Source of the DNA: Jaltomata sinuosa
Lineage: Eukaryota > Streptophyta > Magnoliopsida > Solanales > Solanaceae
Reading direction: 5' to 3'
Assembly: GCA_003996215.1 (NCBI GenBank)
Contig: QJPP01000844.1
Coordinates: forward strand, 124,001 to 188,000
Length of the DNA: 64,000 nt
Shown here piece after piece: positions 1-12,810 of the stretch (position 1 is the stretch's first letter; every line of letters begins with the position of its first letter). The translations under genes were made by a program, and so were the position numbers. The notes beneath the pieces were generated by a model. It made no database searches. It saw nothing but the letters and a program-made list of their open reading frames with translations, and was not told where the DNA came from.

Positions 1-980
1 GCTATGAAAAATTTCTCGAGAGATCATTCTTAAACTCTCCAGGTAAGATATTGAAAGATCTCCAGAGACTCACCCAACAACATGTCAGATATATCAATGC
101 CTCGAGTAAAGGACATTCGTTGAGCTAGTACATGACATGATAGGCAGAGACCTTTCCAAAGCTATCCTTTTTCAAATCTTTGTTTTCCAAAGAACTTTTT
201 TGAAAAATCTTTACAAAAGATTAGTTTTACTCCTTTATAATTTGATTTTGTCTTATATCTACTGTGACTCGGGTAGTCGAGGATGAAGAGTACCCGAGAG
301 TGGAAAGCATCCAGAAAAGACAAAGCAAGAAGCAAAGGATCGAAGAAGGTCAACATAGATCAGTTTCACCAAAAAACTAACAATTTTTCTGTGGATGCAG
401 GTTTTCCTAAAAAGTATGTTAAAGATCAGTTAAAGTCCCTCGTTATTCAACGCGTTCAAAGAAACACAATGAGACCAGATGCCTCAAAATTCAGCGAGAA
501 AACCCAAAACAGGCAAAAATTCCTGGAATGGATAAATTTTCTTGTAGTTTACAGGAACTACTAGATAAAGAGAGATCGACAGTATCCTCGAGTCCCCAAG
601 TAGATCATGACATTTTAAGTCAACTTCAAAATTAGGACACCAAATGAGAGACTGATGACGTTCTCCGCCAATCCCCAGCAAGTCAAAAATCACCACGAAC
701 AGACGATGTTAAAAAATGGTACTTGTGGCTGTCCCCAGAGATGGGCACAACCATTTCATTCACATTTGAAATAAAAGTTATTTTGATTAGCTTCATAGAC
801 ATTGTCTTTAAAGATTTTCAAGTTTGACTGTGGTCGCTAGTGAGAGCGATGCTATGTCTACTAATCATTTTACACACAAAGGAGTCAACATGACAACATA
901 AAAACTAAAGGTGATGTTTTCTGCAACCGCCACGCATGTGATTGCATGATCATCTACATCATTATCATATTTGCATATCA

Positions 981-1120
981 CAAGGACCATGTTGCAAGGA
1001 CCATGTCACAAAGACCATGTCACAAGGACCATGTTGCAAGGACCATGTCACAAATACTATGTCACAAGGACCATATTGCAAAGATCATATCACAAATACC
1101 ATGTCGCAAGGACTATCATC
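981..1120 (+). repeat. 14-bp tandem repeat, about 10 units
   Basis: Units of the form CAAGGACCATGTYR begin at 981, 995, 1009, 1023, 1037, 1051, 1065, 1079, 1093 and 1107, an exact 14-bp spacing with point changes only. Because 14 is not a multiple of 3, all frames read through as similar short peptides, which explains the overlapping open frames here; they are not evidence of a gene. Confidence 0.93.
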
Positions 1121-1245
1121 ATTAAAATACCGCAGACACATATTTACTGCGAAGATTACTCCCCTCTAATAGGCGGTTTCAAAGAGAATGATATTCAGAG
1201 GTGTCCCTAAACCGCACTTGGTGCATAGGATCGACCCAAAAGTAT

Positions 1246-1560
1246 TTATATCCAAGATCCCGTAAGATGACAAAGTCTGACATTGAGGATATTTGCACAT
1301 GCATATTTATGCCGCAGATATTTATTCATCCTTACTATAATGCCAAGACAACAGAGTCTGGCATTCAGCACATTTATATCTGATATCGCGTGAGGTGATG
1401 GATTCTGACGTTGAGGATGTCTTTGCTTCCTTATCATTATGCCAAGTCTGGCATTCAACATATTTATATCCGATATCACATGAGATGGTGGAGTCTGACA
1501 TCGAGGATATTTATGCACCCTTATTTATTTGAGACCACGAAGTCTCACACTGAAGGATGT
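1246..1560 (+). repeat. About 100-bp imperfect repeats, 3 copies
   Basis: A segment containing TATTTATATC, GATATC, GAGATGGTGGAGTCTGACAT and GAGGATAT recurs near 1246-1302, 1370-1422 and 1460-1512, with a shorter related GAGTCTGGCATTCA piece between copies. Copies are clearly diverged. They are part of the repeat-rich tail of the Ogre/Tat-like element. Confidence 0.7.
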
Positions 1561-1724
1561 TTATACATTCAAAATCATTGGTTGCCAAAGGATAAAGCTA
1601 TATTTGATCATGTGGCAAAGGCCTTGTCACCCCCAATGATCAAATATTGCTTGCCGTAAAGGTCGAAAGCATATAGTCTGAAGAATGTCTATAAGACACT
1701 ATCCAAATTAGACAATGAATCAGA

Positions 1725-2280
1725 TATCCCAATATTGAAAGGCCAAAGGTCGTTTGTAAGTCATAGCGATATCTGAAATCGAATAGTGTGAAAGATTGCT
1801 CAAAACTTGACAGACCAAGGGTTATCTGTAAGACATAGCGATATCTAAAACTGAATAGTGTGCAAGATCACCCAAAAATTGACAATTCAAGGGTAATGCA
1901 GAAGTCGCAATGAAATCCAAAATTGGATAAAGTGCAAGATTACCAAAAAAATTTAGTTCAAGGGTTATCTGTAAGACATGACATATCCACGTTGATATTG
2001 TGCAGGACTACCCGAAAGTTAACAGTTCAAGGGAAATTTGTAAGTCATGTTACATCCAAGATAATATAAAAGTGCAGGATTACCCTAAAAACTGGAAATT
2101 TGATCCGGCTCTATCCAAAGTCGGATGATGTGCAAGATTACTCGAAAGCTTACAAATTAAGGGACATCTATAAGTTGCCTCTATCTTTGTTGGATGATGT
2201 GCTTGATTATCCAAAGCTTGACAATTCAGGAAATATCTATTAGTCACGTCGATACAGATGATGCACAAGACTTATCCCAG
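1725..2280 (+). repeat. About 70-bp degenerate tandem repeat, about 8 units
   Basis: Successive units share GTGCAAGATTACCC, then TTGACAATTCAAGGG, then ATCTGTAAGTCAT, then a variable 15-20 bp. Starts are near 1788, 1859, 1930, 1998, 2070, 2128 and 2198. The array is old and unevenly decayed. Confidence 0.72.
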
Positions 2281-2299
2281 ATTCGTGTACAAAGACTGC

Positions 2300-2450
2300 T
2301 ATCAATAGCTACGAGGGCTATTATATCAGGAGAATGCTACAAACGGTTACGAGGATCGTTACATCAAACGGCCACGAAGGTCGCCACATCCAACCGCCAT
2401 AAAGACAATCCTATTCAAATAGCTACGAAGGCTATCATGTTTATTTGTCA
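2300..2450 (+). repeat. Cluster of short imperfect palindromes
   Basis: Four or five short inverted motifs of the form ATAGCTACGAGGGCTAT follow one another (near 2306, 2341, 2371, 2418), each with the core TACGA or CACGA between complementary arms. They continue the repeat-rich tail of the Ogre-like element. Confidence 0.5.
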
Positions 2451-2522
2451 TGGAAGTTGCTATTTCCTAAGACAGAGACAGGAAAGGACGACATCTTCTT
2501 CAAGAGATAACAAACACAGAAA

Positions 2523-2803
2523 AATGAGGTACAAGCTATCTCTCTTTATTGAGTTACTTTACTACTAATAATTTTATTTTAAAATATTGCCGAGAATATC
2601 CGAGAGGATGAAAATCTCAAACCAGAACAACAAGTACAAAATGCGTCAAAAGACGTCACCACACGGGATTCGAATGTAACTCAAGGATGAGGTATGGCAA
2701 AGAAACTACCTCTTCAAATGGAATTACGTTACTACTAACAATTTTGTTTTGAGATGTTGTCGAGAGTATCTGAGAAGGATGAAATTCTCAAAGCAAAACC
2801 ACA
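2523..2803 (+). repeat. Direct duplication, period about 160 bp
   Basis: 2523-2632 and 2683-2803 share GATGAGGTA, GTTACTACTAA, ATTTTGTTTT and the stretch from GAGAATATCCGAGA to ATTCTCAAA. Divergence includes small indels. It sits in the 3' internal region of the Ogre/Tat-like element. Confidence 0.65.
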
Positions 2804-3587
2804 GGTGTGGACTACACCAAAAAGGACGCATTACAACGTGGAACATTTTCTTAGCAGCAAACTGGACATAGTCCAAAGAGGAATATCAAACTCCTTAGAC
2901 GCGAGTTGAGGAACGACTTTCACCGCTATTAAACCACACCCCTATCAGAAGGCATATGGGTATTTCCGATCATTGGGTCTTAGTTTTGCATCCAGGGTAT
3001 TTTCTAAACTCACGCTGGAAGCAATATTCATTCTTTTCAAATCTGGGTGATAATACACCTCGAGCTTTGAAAATTATGTCTAGGTAAAATATTACTTGTG
3101 GCTGTGAAGTGCACCACATTCATAGTTGAGAGGTTACCTGCCTCTTTTCTGTAGCTCAATTCATTTGTCACTCATCCCAAGCCAAAGGTCGTCTTAACAT
3201 AAAGACTATTTTTTTCACCGATTGAGTAAAACTACAAACAGCCTGATTCCCTGAGTCTTGGGATATGTAGGCGGGCTCTGCATTGAAAACTTGGCTGCAT
3301 TCCAAACCCTCCAATCCCCTTACTCTCAAGCTTTTTGGTCTCTTCTTAATCCGAGGACGGGATAACTATTGAATTTCTTTGAAAAATCGTGCGTAAAATC
3401 AAGCACCTTGAACTACAAGTGGCCTGAGTTCTCATATAGCCTGAGATATGTAGGAAACTCAATACCGGGGTTTGGACATGATCCTTTGAAATTCGTGCTA
3501 GAACCAATCGCTTCTTGAAGATGAATCTGTGGTAGGACAAAATTAAAAACGTCAATTCCCTTTGCCCAGGGTTACTTACATCCACCC
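2804..3587. other. No gene seen; element 3' untranslated region
   Basis: This interval holds no supportable open frame or repeat. Given the PPT at its right edge it is presumably the end of the internal domain of the Ogre/Tat-like element. Confidence 0.5.
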
Positions 3588-3607
3588 TACCCAAAGGGAG
3601 GGGCAGT
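3588..3607 (+). promoter_or_regulatory. Polypurine tract of the Ogre/Tat-like element
   Basis: The purine-rich CCAAAGGGAGGGGCAGT ends at 3607, immediately before TGTTGACACCC. A PPT marks the 5' edge of a 3' LTR and primes plus-strand synthesis, which fixes the element on the + strand. Confidence 0.75.
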
Positions 3608-6600
3608 TGTTGACACCCAATTTTTACCCTCCACATTATAAATTAATCTTGAGCCTTTTTCAAATTTTAAACAATTTTCAAAATAATTATTTTAAGGATA
3701 AAATATTTTCCTAATCAGCTTTATCATAGTTTCGAGTAAGAATTTATATTTTTCATATTTTATTATGTGGAATTTATATAAGTTTACTAAAGAGACTATT
3801 TTAAAGTTTGACTTCATAAAAAATCCTTTTGAAATTAAAATGCTTGATTTTCCTCCAAATTGATTAAAATTAGAGGTTAATTGAATAATTGATTTCATAA
3901 TTTTTAAATGAAGTAATTATGCTTTAAATATAATAATTATTTCAAATTGTTCAAATTGAACAAGCTCAAGAATTGATTTCGATTAATTCGTCTCTATTCC
4001 AATTCTAGCCTGATTCCTTTAAATCGTTTGAATTTTGGCCAAATTTCCCTAAATCTTTCTAAATCGGTTATCTCCTAAACCTAAAAGTGGCCACATTTAA
4101 CAAAATGTGGCTATTCCTTAAATCACCTTATAGCACCTTTTGTTTCAGACCCTCTTTGGCTCACGTTGAACCCAAGACCCACTCTAGCCCACTCCCATTT
4201 CTCCTCAACCCGGCCAAAACTCACCCTTATACTCTTCTCTTTTCTCCTATACACAAATACAACAAACGACCCCTTTACCCTTCTCTCTTCTCAGCTCAAC
4301 AGACGAGCAAACCAAAGAACCCTAATCGCTACCTCAACGTCCAGCATTTCTCTCATCAAATTCATACCCCAACAGCATGCCTAGCATGCGGGATCCTCTT
4401 GGAACCTTCTAGAAAAAAAATGACGTGGAGAAATCTCCCTTCACCATCATCCCTGGTCTCAAAACCCCTCTCAAATTCATACCCAAATGGTACTATTTGT
4501 AACAACTCATCCTTATCCATAGCAAAGGATTCAAAATCCTTTAAGGATTTTCCAGAAAAGCCCTTGAAATACCCTTTCCCATATCGAAATCAGTCTCCAA
4601 AATTCACCCAAGTCCCCTCCTATATAAACCCCCACTATTTCGAGTGTGGGAGTAACGTTTTCATAGCCAAGGGAACCCAAAAAGAATTGAAAAAGCTTGG
4701 GATTCTGTGGTGAAGAATTCGAGTTTCTTTTGCACACTTCAAGGTTGGAGAAAATCCAATTCGGAGTTTGTTTTCTATTTTCCTGGCAGTGGTGGAGTTG
4801 CTCTTCGTCAAAGTTCGCAGTCCCAGACACTGCTCCAATGAAGGTAAACCCCTCATCCTTTTCCTTTTCTGTTTCTCTTTAAGCGTAATGCAAGGTTATT
4901 TTCTTAGAAATTTCTATGCTGGTTTTAGGCTGATTTTATTTGATATTGTGCATTTGTTGTGTTTGTGTGTCGAGATATTAAAAGTGAAGCATGAGAGTTT
5001 ATTCTGTCGATCCCAAAGACGTCTTTCCAAGTTTAGAAATTGTCAAAACCTTAAAGTTGATATCGTTCTGTTGTTTCATGATTGTTACCCGCTCATATAA
5101 GCATTGTTAGGAATCCGTTTAAATATTTTCCCCACAGAACTAGTTTATAAAGTATGAAGTGGGTTGATTTTTCCATTATGCTTAAAATTTTATTAAGGTC
5201 GGTTATTCTCCACTGTTCGAGGCAGTCCAACATGTTCAATGTCTGGGTTCTTTTCATTTTGTCAAATCTTGAATAAGTTTGATAGATTAATTGGATCTTG
5301 ACGTTCATGCATCCATTTAAGCTCTATGTTTTCCTTGGGTCACAGGGTGTAGTTTAATTTAGTTTTGTTTCCCTTCCCTTTCATCTTTTCCCTGTTATGA
5401 CATGTTGATCTAGCTGATAAAAGTTGATTCTCCTCAAAATCTATGAGATGCTAGTTTTCTATCACAAGTTTTTCTGAAAATAAACTGTTTTACCTTATTC
5501 GAACCATGCTTAAAAATGGTGATTTCTCTCCTTTGCTCAAAATCGAATAAGTTCGTCAAGCTTGAATCTTAGGATAAAACTTTGAAGCACACTGCCTTCT
5601 ACTATTGTGAGCATGATATAGTATAGTTCATTTTTCTCGAGTGTAGATCACGATTCTTCTATGATTTTCACTCTTCGAATGATATTTCTGAGTCCTTGAA
5701 TAAATCATTCTCACTAGCCTTCTATCATGATCACCAAAGTGTAATTCGACTTAAATTTGTTAAGTTTTAGACACTTTTGTATGAATGATTGGTTGCCTAT
5801 AGTGCAATTTTAATAATTTGAACCTTATTGCATGAAGCTATTCGAGAATCATGAATTTCTTTACATACTTTTTCTCCAAACTATCGACATCTTGTCCTTC
5901 ACATCACTCGTTACTTGAAATAGCATATTTAGAAAATAGGTGATCCGAAGTAGTTCTTGTGAAGCCAAAACCTCCTATAATTACTTTGTTTTCACCTAAG
6001 GATGAGCCTTTAGCTCAAGATGTAATGTTTTGAATCCTTGTCTTGAATTGCTTCCAAGATGCATCATTTTTTTCTCATGTATGAAAATCATGGAACAAGT
6101 GTACAGTTATGATTATAGATGCTTGAAAATAGTAAGGATGCTAGGATATGATCGTAATTCTACCTCAAATCTTATGTTCCTTTCTGAACGTGGCCAGTTA
6201 ATTGTTGCACTATTTTTCTACAAGTTAGCCTGATTTGTTCATAGTTAATCAAGATTGTTATGTCCTCTGTTTGTCTCATTTAAATTAGTGCAAGGTGTTA
6301 GTTTTTAGATATTAATTCTCTTTCTTGTGTTTGATGCATACGATGCCCATGAGTCCCGATGGACTTCTCATTCTTCCCTCTGCATTTCTGCTGGGTTGAA
6401 GCCCAACATTTCTTCGAGTCGGCCTATTCTGAAAGTCCCCAAGGAATGGAATACAGAGCAGAGTTCCGAAACTTATAGGTTGCAAAAAGTCGGATTGAAT
6501 GCCCAAAGTAAAGACAGTTTCAGCAATGCCTAAAAAGGCGAAAAAATTGCTCAAGGAAAATTGGACCAAAAGTCCAAAAAATTAGCAGCAAGTGGGCCAA

Positions 6601-7305
6601 AGCCCAACTAGATTTAGGACAGGTTGGACAAGGGTCCAATTTTAGATTAAGTCAAAGGCTTAATTTCTTCTCTTTCTCTTTAAACTCTTTTCATTTTGTT
6701 TAGTTAGAATTATTATTGTATAATTTGGACTGACTTTAACTTAGTGAATTTTCCCCAAAGAGTGACCCTTTCTTGTTTAATTTTCATAAATTTCTTTTGT
6801 TTTCTTCATGTGAAAAATGATTAAATCTGTTATACTTTAAATCGTTAATCAAGCATGCTGTTTTTTCCTTTAATAAACTCTTCATGTGTTTCTCAAAACA
6901 TTTCTAAAAATGTATATCAATCTTCTCATATCAAGTTTCATCTACTATGTTCCCTAAATCAAAACAAGATATTTTTCTCAAGCTAAATCATCTTTTTCTT
7001 TAAAAAGTTTGTCAAAATAAGTTATTTTAAAATAAGTTCGGATAACCGCGAGTTAGCGGATGTTTTGAATGCTTTTAAAACCTTCTCGAATCATTAATAG
7101 GAACCTCTTACTCAAAATCTTTGAATTTTTAAAGTGATATCTGTTTTGACTTTAAAAATCTTATAAGTTTTTCTTAGTTTTCCTTTTTTTATAAAACTAA
7201 GTGGAGACTCTTGCTTTTATTTGACAATGTTTTGAAACTTTGACTTGGTTTTCAAAAATGAATTTTCAAATAGTCAAAAATCAAACAATTTTTCCTGATA
7301 AAACA
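3608..7305 (+). repeat. 3' LTR of the Ogre/Tat-like element (right end approximate)
   Basis: It starts TGTTGACACCC right after the PPT and has a TATA box about 1 kb in (4621). I place the end at CCTGATAAAACA (7305), followed by GGCGAC, which resembles the start of the arginine-tRNA PBS seen after Ogre LTRs; no TSD can be tested because the 5' LTR is outside. The right boundary is therefore tentative. An open frame of 208 codons (4087-4713) lies across U3 and the TATA box and is most likely incidental. The remainder is AT-rich with no gene. Confidence 0.6.
4621..4628 (+). promoter_or_regulatory. TATA box of the Ogre/Tat-like LTR
   Basis: TATATAAA stands in a C-rich context about 1010 bp into the LTR, as expected for the U3 core promoter. 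Transcription would begin roughly 30 bp downstream. Confidence 0.6.
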
Positions 7306-8739
7306 GGCGACGATCAATCTCAAAGTATCATTAGATCCCAAACTGGCCTCGCTAGCCTCAACACACACAACCTGATCACATATAGCATACACCACCACTT
7401 AATCTCGAACTTAAGACACTGAACCTGTCCAACCAAGGTAGAATGGACCTTATTTTGACAAGAACACTATTGAGATCTGTAATGTCCAACCTAATCAACT
7501 GGTTAGCTAAGGACTGGATGTCCAAGGCCAACTGTCACACCACAACTGAAATGGGGAAGCTAAGTTGTCTGAATTCATAGCTTTCCAACCCAAGAAGCCG
7601 CAGCCAAGAAGAACCAACCACGAACTATTTGGAGTAGTTTGCTAGCCCACGATTTTGAAACCCAATCCCGATTTACTAACCACTGCCTCTGTCGAACCTA
7701 TATGCTATCAATGAACCCTTAGTAACCTAAGCCAACTAGGCTCTGAATATGCTAGTCGCCTAATCCGTAGCTTCTACTGAAAGCTCAAACCAATCGACGG
7801 AAAAGCCACTGCAATTTGTAGTCGGTCGAATCAAGTCACCAACACACAAGCCAAAGCAACTCTCAGTCGCCACCTCAGTCAACTACTAAAACACATAAGC
7901 ACGAAGAAGGAGTCACCTCCCTTTTTTTTCAACTAAATAAAACCTTTCCTTAGCATACACTGAACCTTAAAAAATCCTTCTCAAATAAAACCTGGAGCCA
8001 TTCCTTAGCTCCCACGTCTATATTGTCAAAATTCAATAAGTCAGGAGAAGAATGTGGCGGATGCCCAACTCACACAAAATGCTATGGATACAACTCAACC
8101 ATGAGGCTACAATCAACACTTAGCCAAAAATGCCATAGTCGAAGCTCAACCACAATACCGCAATCAAAAGCTCAACTAGAGAACTACGATCGAAATCTAC
8201 TCCAACTGGAACTGGGAAAAACAATGAGACAACCCAATCAGACAAGAAACTGAAGGAGACTATGGGAACAACCCACATACCTGCCAACCACCTAAACCAA
8301 CTAAACAAAGAGGGTCGACTCTAAACACCCGAGAAAACTAAACTAATCAATGCACGCTAGCATAACCAACACCTCTCAACTTAAGGCAGAAGCTCAAACT
8401 ACGGCACAACCACTGGTAATACCAAACCAACATAAGGACCTCTAGCAAATGCTAGATAACAACCATCTAAGGCCGCTCACAAGGGAAGACTCAAAACAAG
8501 TCTAGAACTACAATGAATAGGAAGAGAGCTTAAACAAGGCCTACCCATGAGCTATAACTCCAGGAAAACACCTCTCAAGGATAACTCACCCCATCCACTA
8601 CTAAAAAGAAATGATCTACTGAGAAATACACGGATAAAACTACAAGCTTAAACAGTAGCATAACTAAATAAGTAAAAGTAGGAAGGAACATAAGCAAATA
8701 CACAGAAAAGGAAGAATCGTAACGCGAGCAAGGCTATCA
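7306..8739. other. No recognisable gene; possible non-coding body of element A
   Basis: This 1.4-kb interval is A/C-rich with frequent CAAC and CCAAC runs and has no frame above 76 codons. It sits between the Ogre-like LTR and the gag of - strand element A. In an intact gypsy element protease and RT would follow gag here, but none of their motifs is visible on either strand. It may be a substituted non-coding body of A or unrelated DNA. Confidence 0.4.
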
Positions 8740-9755
8740 CCAACCGAAGGTAAACAAAGTCGTACCTGGACCAACAACATTGGTAACCTCTACCCCTGGC
8801 CCACCAAATGGGGCATCAGACTGACGGGATCTAACTCTGGTCTGAATAGTCAAAGCTGAAGGCTCAACCATCCCTTGCCGGTGACAATCTCTAAAATGGT
8901 GACCAATCACTCCATAATCATAACACCCTGGTTGACTGGGATACGCGAACGTGGGTCAATCCCTAGCAAAGTGCCCACGCTCACCACATTGAAAGCAAAC
9001 CCCACTGAATGAAGTCAGACATGAAGCTCTCTCTGAACCTGACCGACCACCATGACATACATACCCTAAAGGCAAACCTCAAAGAATATGATCTGCACCC
9101 TGCCTATTCTGCTCAACATGCCCTACACAACCACTCTTTGGAACCTGTGGAGCAACTGAAATCGACCTGCTAGACAAGAAGCAACAAAGCTGATCCCTAG
9201 CAGACAATCCCCTACCTCGAGTCTGAGAACCTCAAAAACTGCTCTAACAATGACACTTCTTACTACTGCCTCTATATGCCTTACAACATAAACCCTTAAC
9301 AGCCCAAGAATGATAAACTACCTGAAGGAAGGTTGTCCCAATTGTAACCAAGTGCTCGGTCGCTAAATGGAGTGGTGGAATCAAACCCCCAACAAAGCTC
9401 TGAATCCTATCCAACTCAAAAGGCACAACCCTAGCAGTATGTCTAACAATCTTATGAAACCTTGCCTCATAGTCCAACACCAACATAGAACCTTGCTAAA
9501 GAACTATAACCTCAACCCTAGATGAAGGACCGCTCATAGTACCGGGTACTGAAACACCCACCATAAGACTCAGAGTCTTAGACACGGTGTTCAAAAGAAC
9601 TGGGGTAGCCATAAATCTAGTCGAAGGCTGGGCTAGCCCAACCCCCCTATCTGATGCAATATGCTCTCTCTCTGAAGTCCCAGTACTGACGGAAGCACTG
9701 AAGCAACACGCACAAAAGCCTCGATATCACCCGCTGTCGAACTCATCTTAGGCAT
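8740..9755 (-). pseudogene. Gag polyprotein of element A, degraded
   Basis: Gag would form the virus-like particle. The likely start is the ATG at 9755 (reading MPKMSSTAGD), about 200 bases after the PBS. At 9486-9244 the frame reads a typical gypsy capsid segment with YEARFHKIVRHTARVVP and GLIPPLHLATE. Two C-terminal zinc knuckles lie at about 9000-8870 in one frame. The first is CFQCGERGHFARD, with the final Cys codon replaced by a TGA stop; the second is CYDYGVIGHHFRDC, with the second Cys changed to Tyr. Together with the internal stops, both nucleic-acid-binding motifs are damaged. No protease or RT follows. The family call is firm; the exact end is not. Confidence 0.7.
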
Positions 9756-9947
9756 CTGAGAAGGAATGAAATAACCAAAGTTTAGAAGTCAATAGAGCCA
9801 GGAACGCACGATAAAGAGCCAAGAAGATGAAACTTTTCCTAATCAATGCCTGGTAGCCTCCCGTGGATAGGATATTGACGTTATCGTATCAATCCGCGAT
9901 ACTCTACTTAGACACTCGCTTCTGTACCACGACACCGGTGAACCTAG

Positions 9948-9960
9948 AGCTCTGATACCA
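9948..9960 (-). other. Primer-binding site of element A (initiator Met tRNA)
   Basis: On the - strand this reads TGGTATCAGAGCT, starting three bases after the LTR end. It is the standard PBS complementary to the 3' end of initiator-Met tRNA. Confidence 0.9.
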
Positions 9961-12796
9961 AGCTGTCATGCCCTAATTTGTCAGGTCATGATGGCACCTA
10001 CAACCCCCCAGTAGGCGAACCAATTCTCGTAGCCCAGAATGATTAGTAATGGGCTACTACCTAACCAATCGCATTGAAACATCACTCCGATATCAAGAAA
10101 TCAGAATCCGAGTTCGAAGATCAGGATTCAACTTCTACTCTGTCAACTGGTCAATCTAATCATGTGGAGGCCGCAATGGGAAAAATCATACGCACAATAA
10201 ACCAAAAATAAGAGAAAGCAGAATATAAGGATAGACAAAGTGGAAGCAATAACCTGAATATATATATATAATGAAACTACACCAACCCCAAGGCTTGGTA
10301 TCGGCATTATAGAAGCTTCTAATAGAATACAAGTGCTAGAAGTAACAAAAGATAAGTACAACTGTCTCTAAATATACAAGGAACAATAATACAAAAGATG
10401 AGATATGGTCAAGCCTCGATCGTGAGATGCTCACCCTAGTCTCGAAGATCCAAAAGCTGCACGATTCTCCAACGCGATCAACGATGAAAGCTCAACTAAT
10501 ATCTGCACCAGAGAGACACAGAAGTGTAGTATGAGCACCAATTACTAAGCAACGGGTACCCAGTAGGCATCATCAGCCGACTGAGTGCATATAAAATATA
10601 AAAGCAATAAGAAGTAGAATACAAGGAAAACAGTTACAGAAAACAAAGAGGAAGCACAAGGAACTAGCACAAGAGTAATCAACCAAGAGTACAAGTATAA
10701 CATGCTAGCACATAAGATAAACATACACAGAAACATAGCTGAAAGAAAGAAGAACGCGGCTGGAATCCTTTCAACAATAGTATATAAAATGAGAGAGTTT
10801 AGAAATATGACGGTATATCGGTAACCTCAAGTAAGAAGGGAAAGAAGGTAAGTAAGCCAACATAATCAAAGTAGAAGCCATACAATAACATAATCATTCT
10901 TAAAACACCAACTTCCAAGAAAAGCATAAACCAGGATCAATCTCACAATTACAAACCTAGAATGTAAAAACTAAACCACAATAACCGAGAGCTACTACTC
11001 AAAATCATGATACAGAAAAGAACCAGAAACCCATAATCTGCTCAGAGGACCACATAATAATGCTTAATAATACGGGACTCACTAGCCCCTCAATAATCCA
11101 AGACTAATAATTGGAGCCTCAACAAGCTAACAACCGCTAATCCACCAAGAACTGAATGTCATAACAAGTGCGATAAAAATTATAGGAGTAATATAACCTA
11201 TCTACAGTCCTAAAGGCCTTCCACACATCCGAGGAACGCAATCAAGTAAAAACAAATCCTCCGAACGCCAATACAACTAGAGCGTACACTGAGCATACAA
11301 CAAACAAGGGTGGAATTGGTACACAGTATGCATGATGATGATGATGAATGTGGTGTGATAATAGTGTTGTATGTTACCCCCTCCGGTACCTATAAGGCCC
11401 AATAGAGGAAGGATTCATGGAAGGCTCTTCCTGTGTACCTCTTCTATGCCGTACACCCCTCCTCCTGGCATGCTGCATCGCCCTGTAGCCTGTGGCCCAG
11501 AAATGATAGGACCCATGAAGGTCTACTCGTAGACCACATGCTAAAAATCACAAACCTCAAAGTGTAACTCAATAATCGAAACCTCATAGTACATGCCCGA
11601 CTTCGACCCAGGTCTAAATCAGTAGTAGTAATCTCAAAAACCCCGTCAAAGGGTGCCCAAAGTGTATTCGGGTCTAAATCAGTAATCAAGTCTAAAATCC
11701 CTAAACAGGGTGCCCGACATGTGTTCGGGTCTAAATCTATAGAAAATCATGTCTAGTGCTACGACCCTGCCGAGCCTAGTATCAATAGGAAAACCAGTGT
11801 AAAAAATCATCCAAACTCATTTTATCATCAATTATATCAAAAATGGGCCCCCGAGGCCATGCAAGGTTTAAAAAACCAGTGAGAGTCAGCCTAAAGCCAA
11901 AACAGTAGTAAAACATGCAAAAAAAATCCTTTTTCATGAATGATATGCTTGCAGCCAATAAAGTTAGCCCAAAGTGGCTCACAAATATTCCTATCGGCCC
12001 TACACAGGCATAAATGGTTCTACAGCACAGATAGCCAGCCTAAAGTAAGGTCACAATGTCCGGGACTAACGAATATTCCCAAATATCCCACCATCTATGG
12101 TCTAGAGTCATAAACAAGGCCACACGAGGCCATAATGGTGAAAATAGCAATACTACACGAATACTACAATCAACGTATGAATTAAACAAACAGAAAGGCA
12201 GATAAGGTCTGAGGGTACCAACCTATAACAACCCACCCAAGGATACTTACTATTGCAGTTATAGTCTATATACGCAGAGTCTAGATAGGGAAAACCATAA
12301 CCTACCTGTCGTCCAATGACTAGCTGCGAGAATGGATTTGGTTATGATTGAACTGCTCCAGGAAGATCCAAATCGTGAAACCACTACCAACACAGTAATC
12401 TATGCGTCAAAACGAAACCAACAACACCCATAATGCTATGAACATAACTGGGTCAAAATTTGGGTCACACCCCATAACTCAAAATCAAAAATAAAAAATA
12501 TCATAGTGTTCCCCACAATCTGGGGAGACAATGCTCAAAATTTGAGAAGAAACAGACAACAAATGGGGCTCTAAAACAGCCCACCCAAAAAGAAATTAAA
12601 GAGAGAATCCACAGAGAGAACATGAATTAAAGAGAGGAATTACCCGTTGTTAGAAGCCACAAAACGAGCAGGAATCGTCAATTAATACTCTCCAATCAGT
12701 TAGGGTGGATCATGGTGAAGAATGGTGTTTTTGGTGAGTTTATCAATGAAGAAAGGAAGTTGGAAGGTGAATAATGAGGAAGAAAACAAGCTGCCA

Positions 12797-12806
12797 ACAA
12801 CTTTAT
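12797..12806 (-). promoter_or_regulatory. TATA-like box of LTR A
   Basis: The - strand reads CCTATAAAGTT just downstream of the CpG-rich block, the same position relative to that block as TATATAAA in the related X LTRs. Confidence 0.45.
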
Positions 12807-12810
12807 AGGC

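Larger units (their letters stand above)
1..3607 (+). mobile_element. 3' internal region of an Ogre/Tat-like Ty3/gypsy element, non-coding
   Basis: This stretch lies directly upstream of a PPT and a large LTR starting TGTTGACACCC, so it should be the internal 3' region of that element. I find no gag, protease, RT or integrase motif; short frames (for example 283-564, 93 codons) resemble nothing I know. What it holds is tandem repetition at several periods (14 bp, about 100 bp, about 70 bp, about 160 bp, listed separately). Long repeat-rich non-coding DNA between pol and the 3' LTR is known for Ogre/Tat elements, which supports the call. The 5' part lies outside the window. The family name is from memory; the strand follows from the PPT-LTR order. 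Confidence 0.55.

Noticed and set aside
283..564. 93-codon basic frame (KSTREWKASRKDKARSKGSKK) as a real gene
   Set aside because: No motif, no matching frame downstream, and it lies in the non-coding tail of an element; I could not support it.
981..1120. Possible CRISPR array
   Set aside because: Units are contiguous with no spacers, and this is plant DNA.
942..1210. Two overlapping frames reading repeats of KDHVT and TRTMLQG
   Set aside because: They are translations of the 14-bp tandem array in different frames.
4087..4713. 208-codon open frame in the Ogre/Tat-like LTR
   Set aside because: It overlaps the TATA box of the LTR, is rich in Pro/Ser/His from C-rich DNA and shows no domain; most likely chance in a U3 region.
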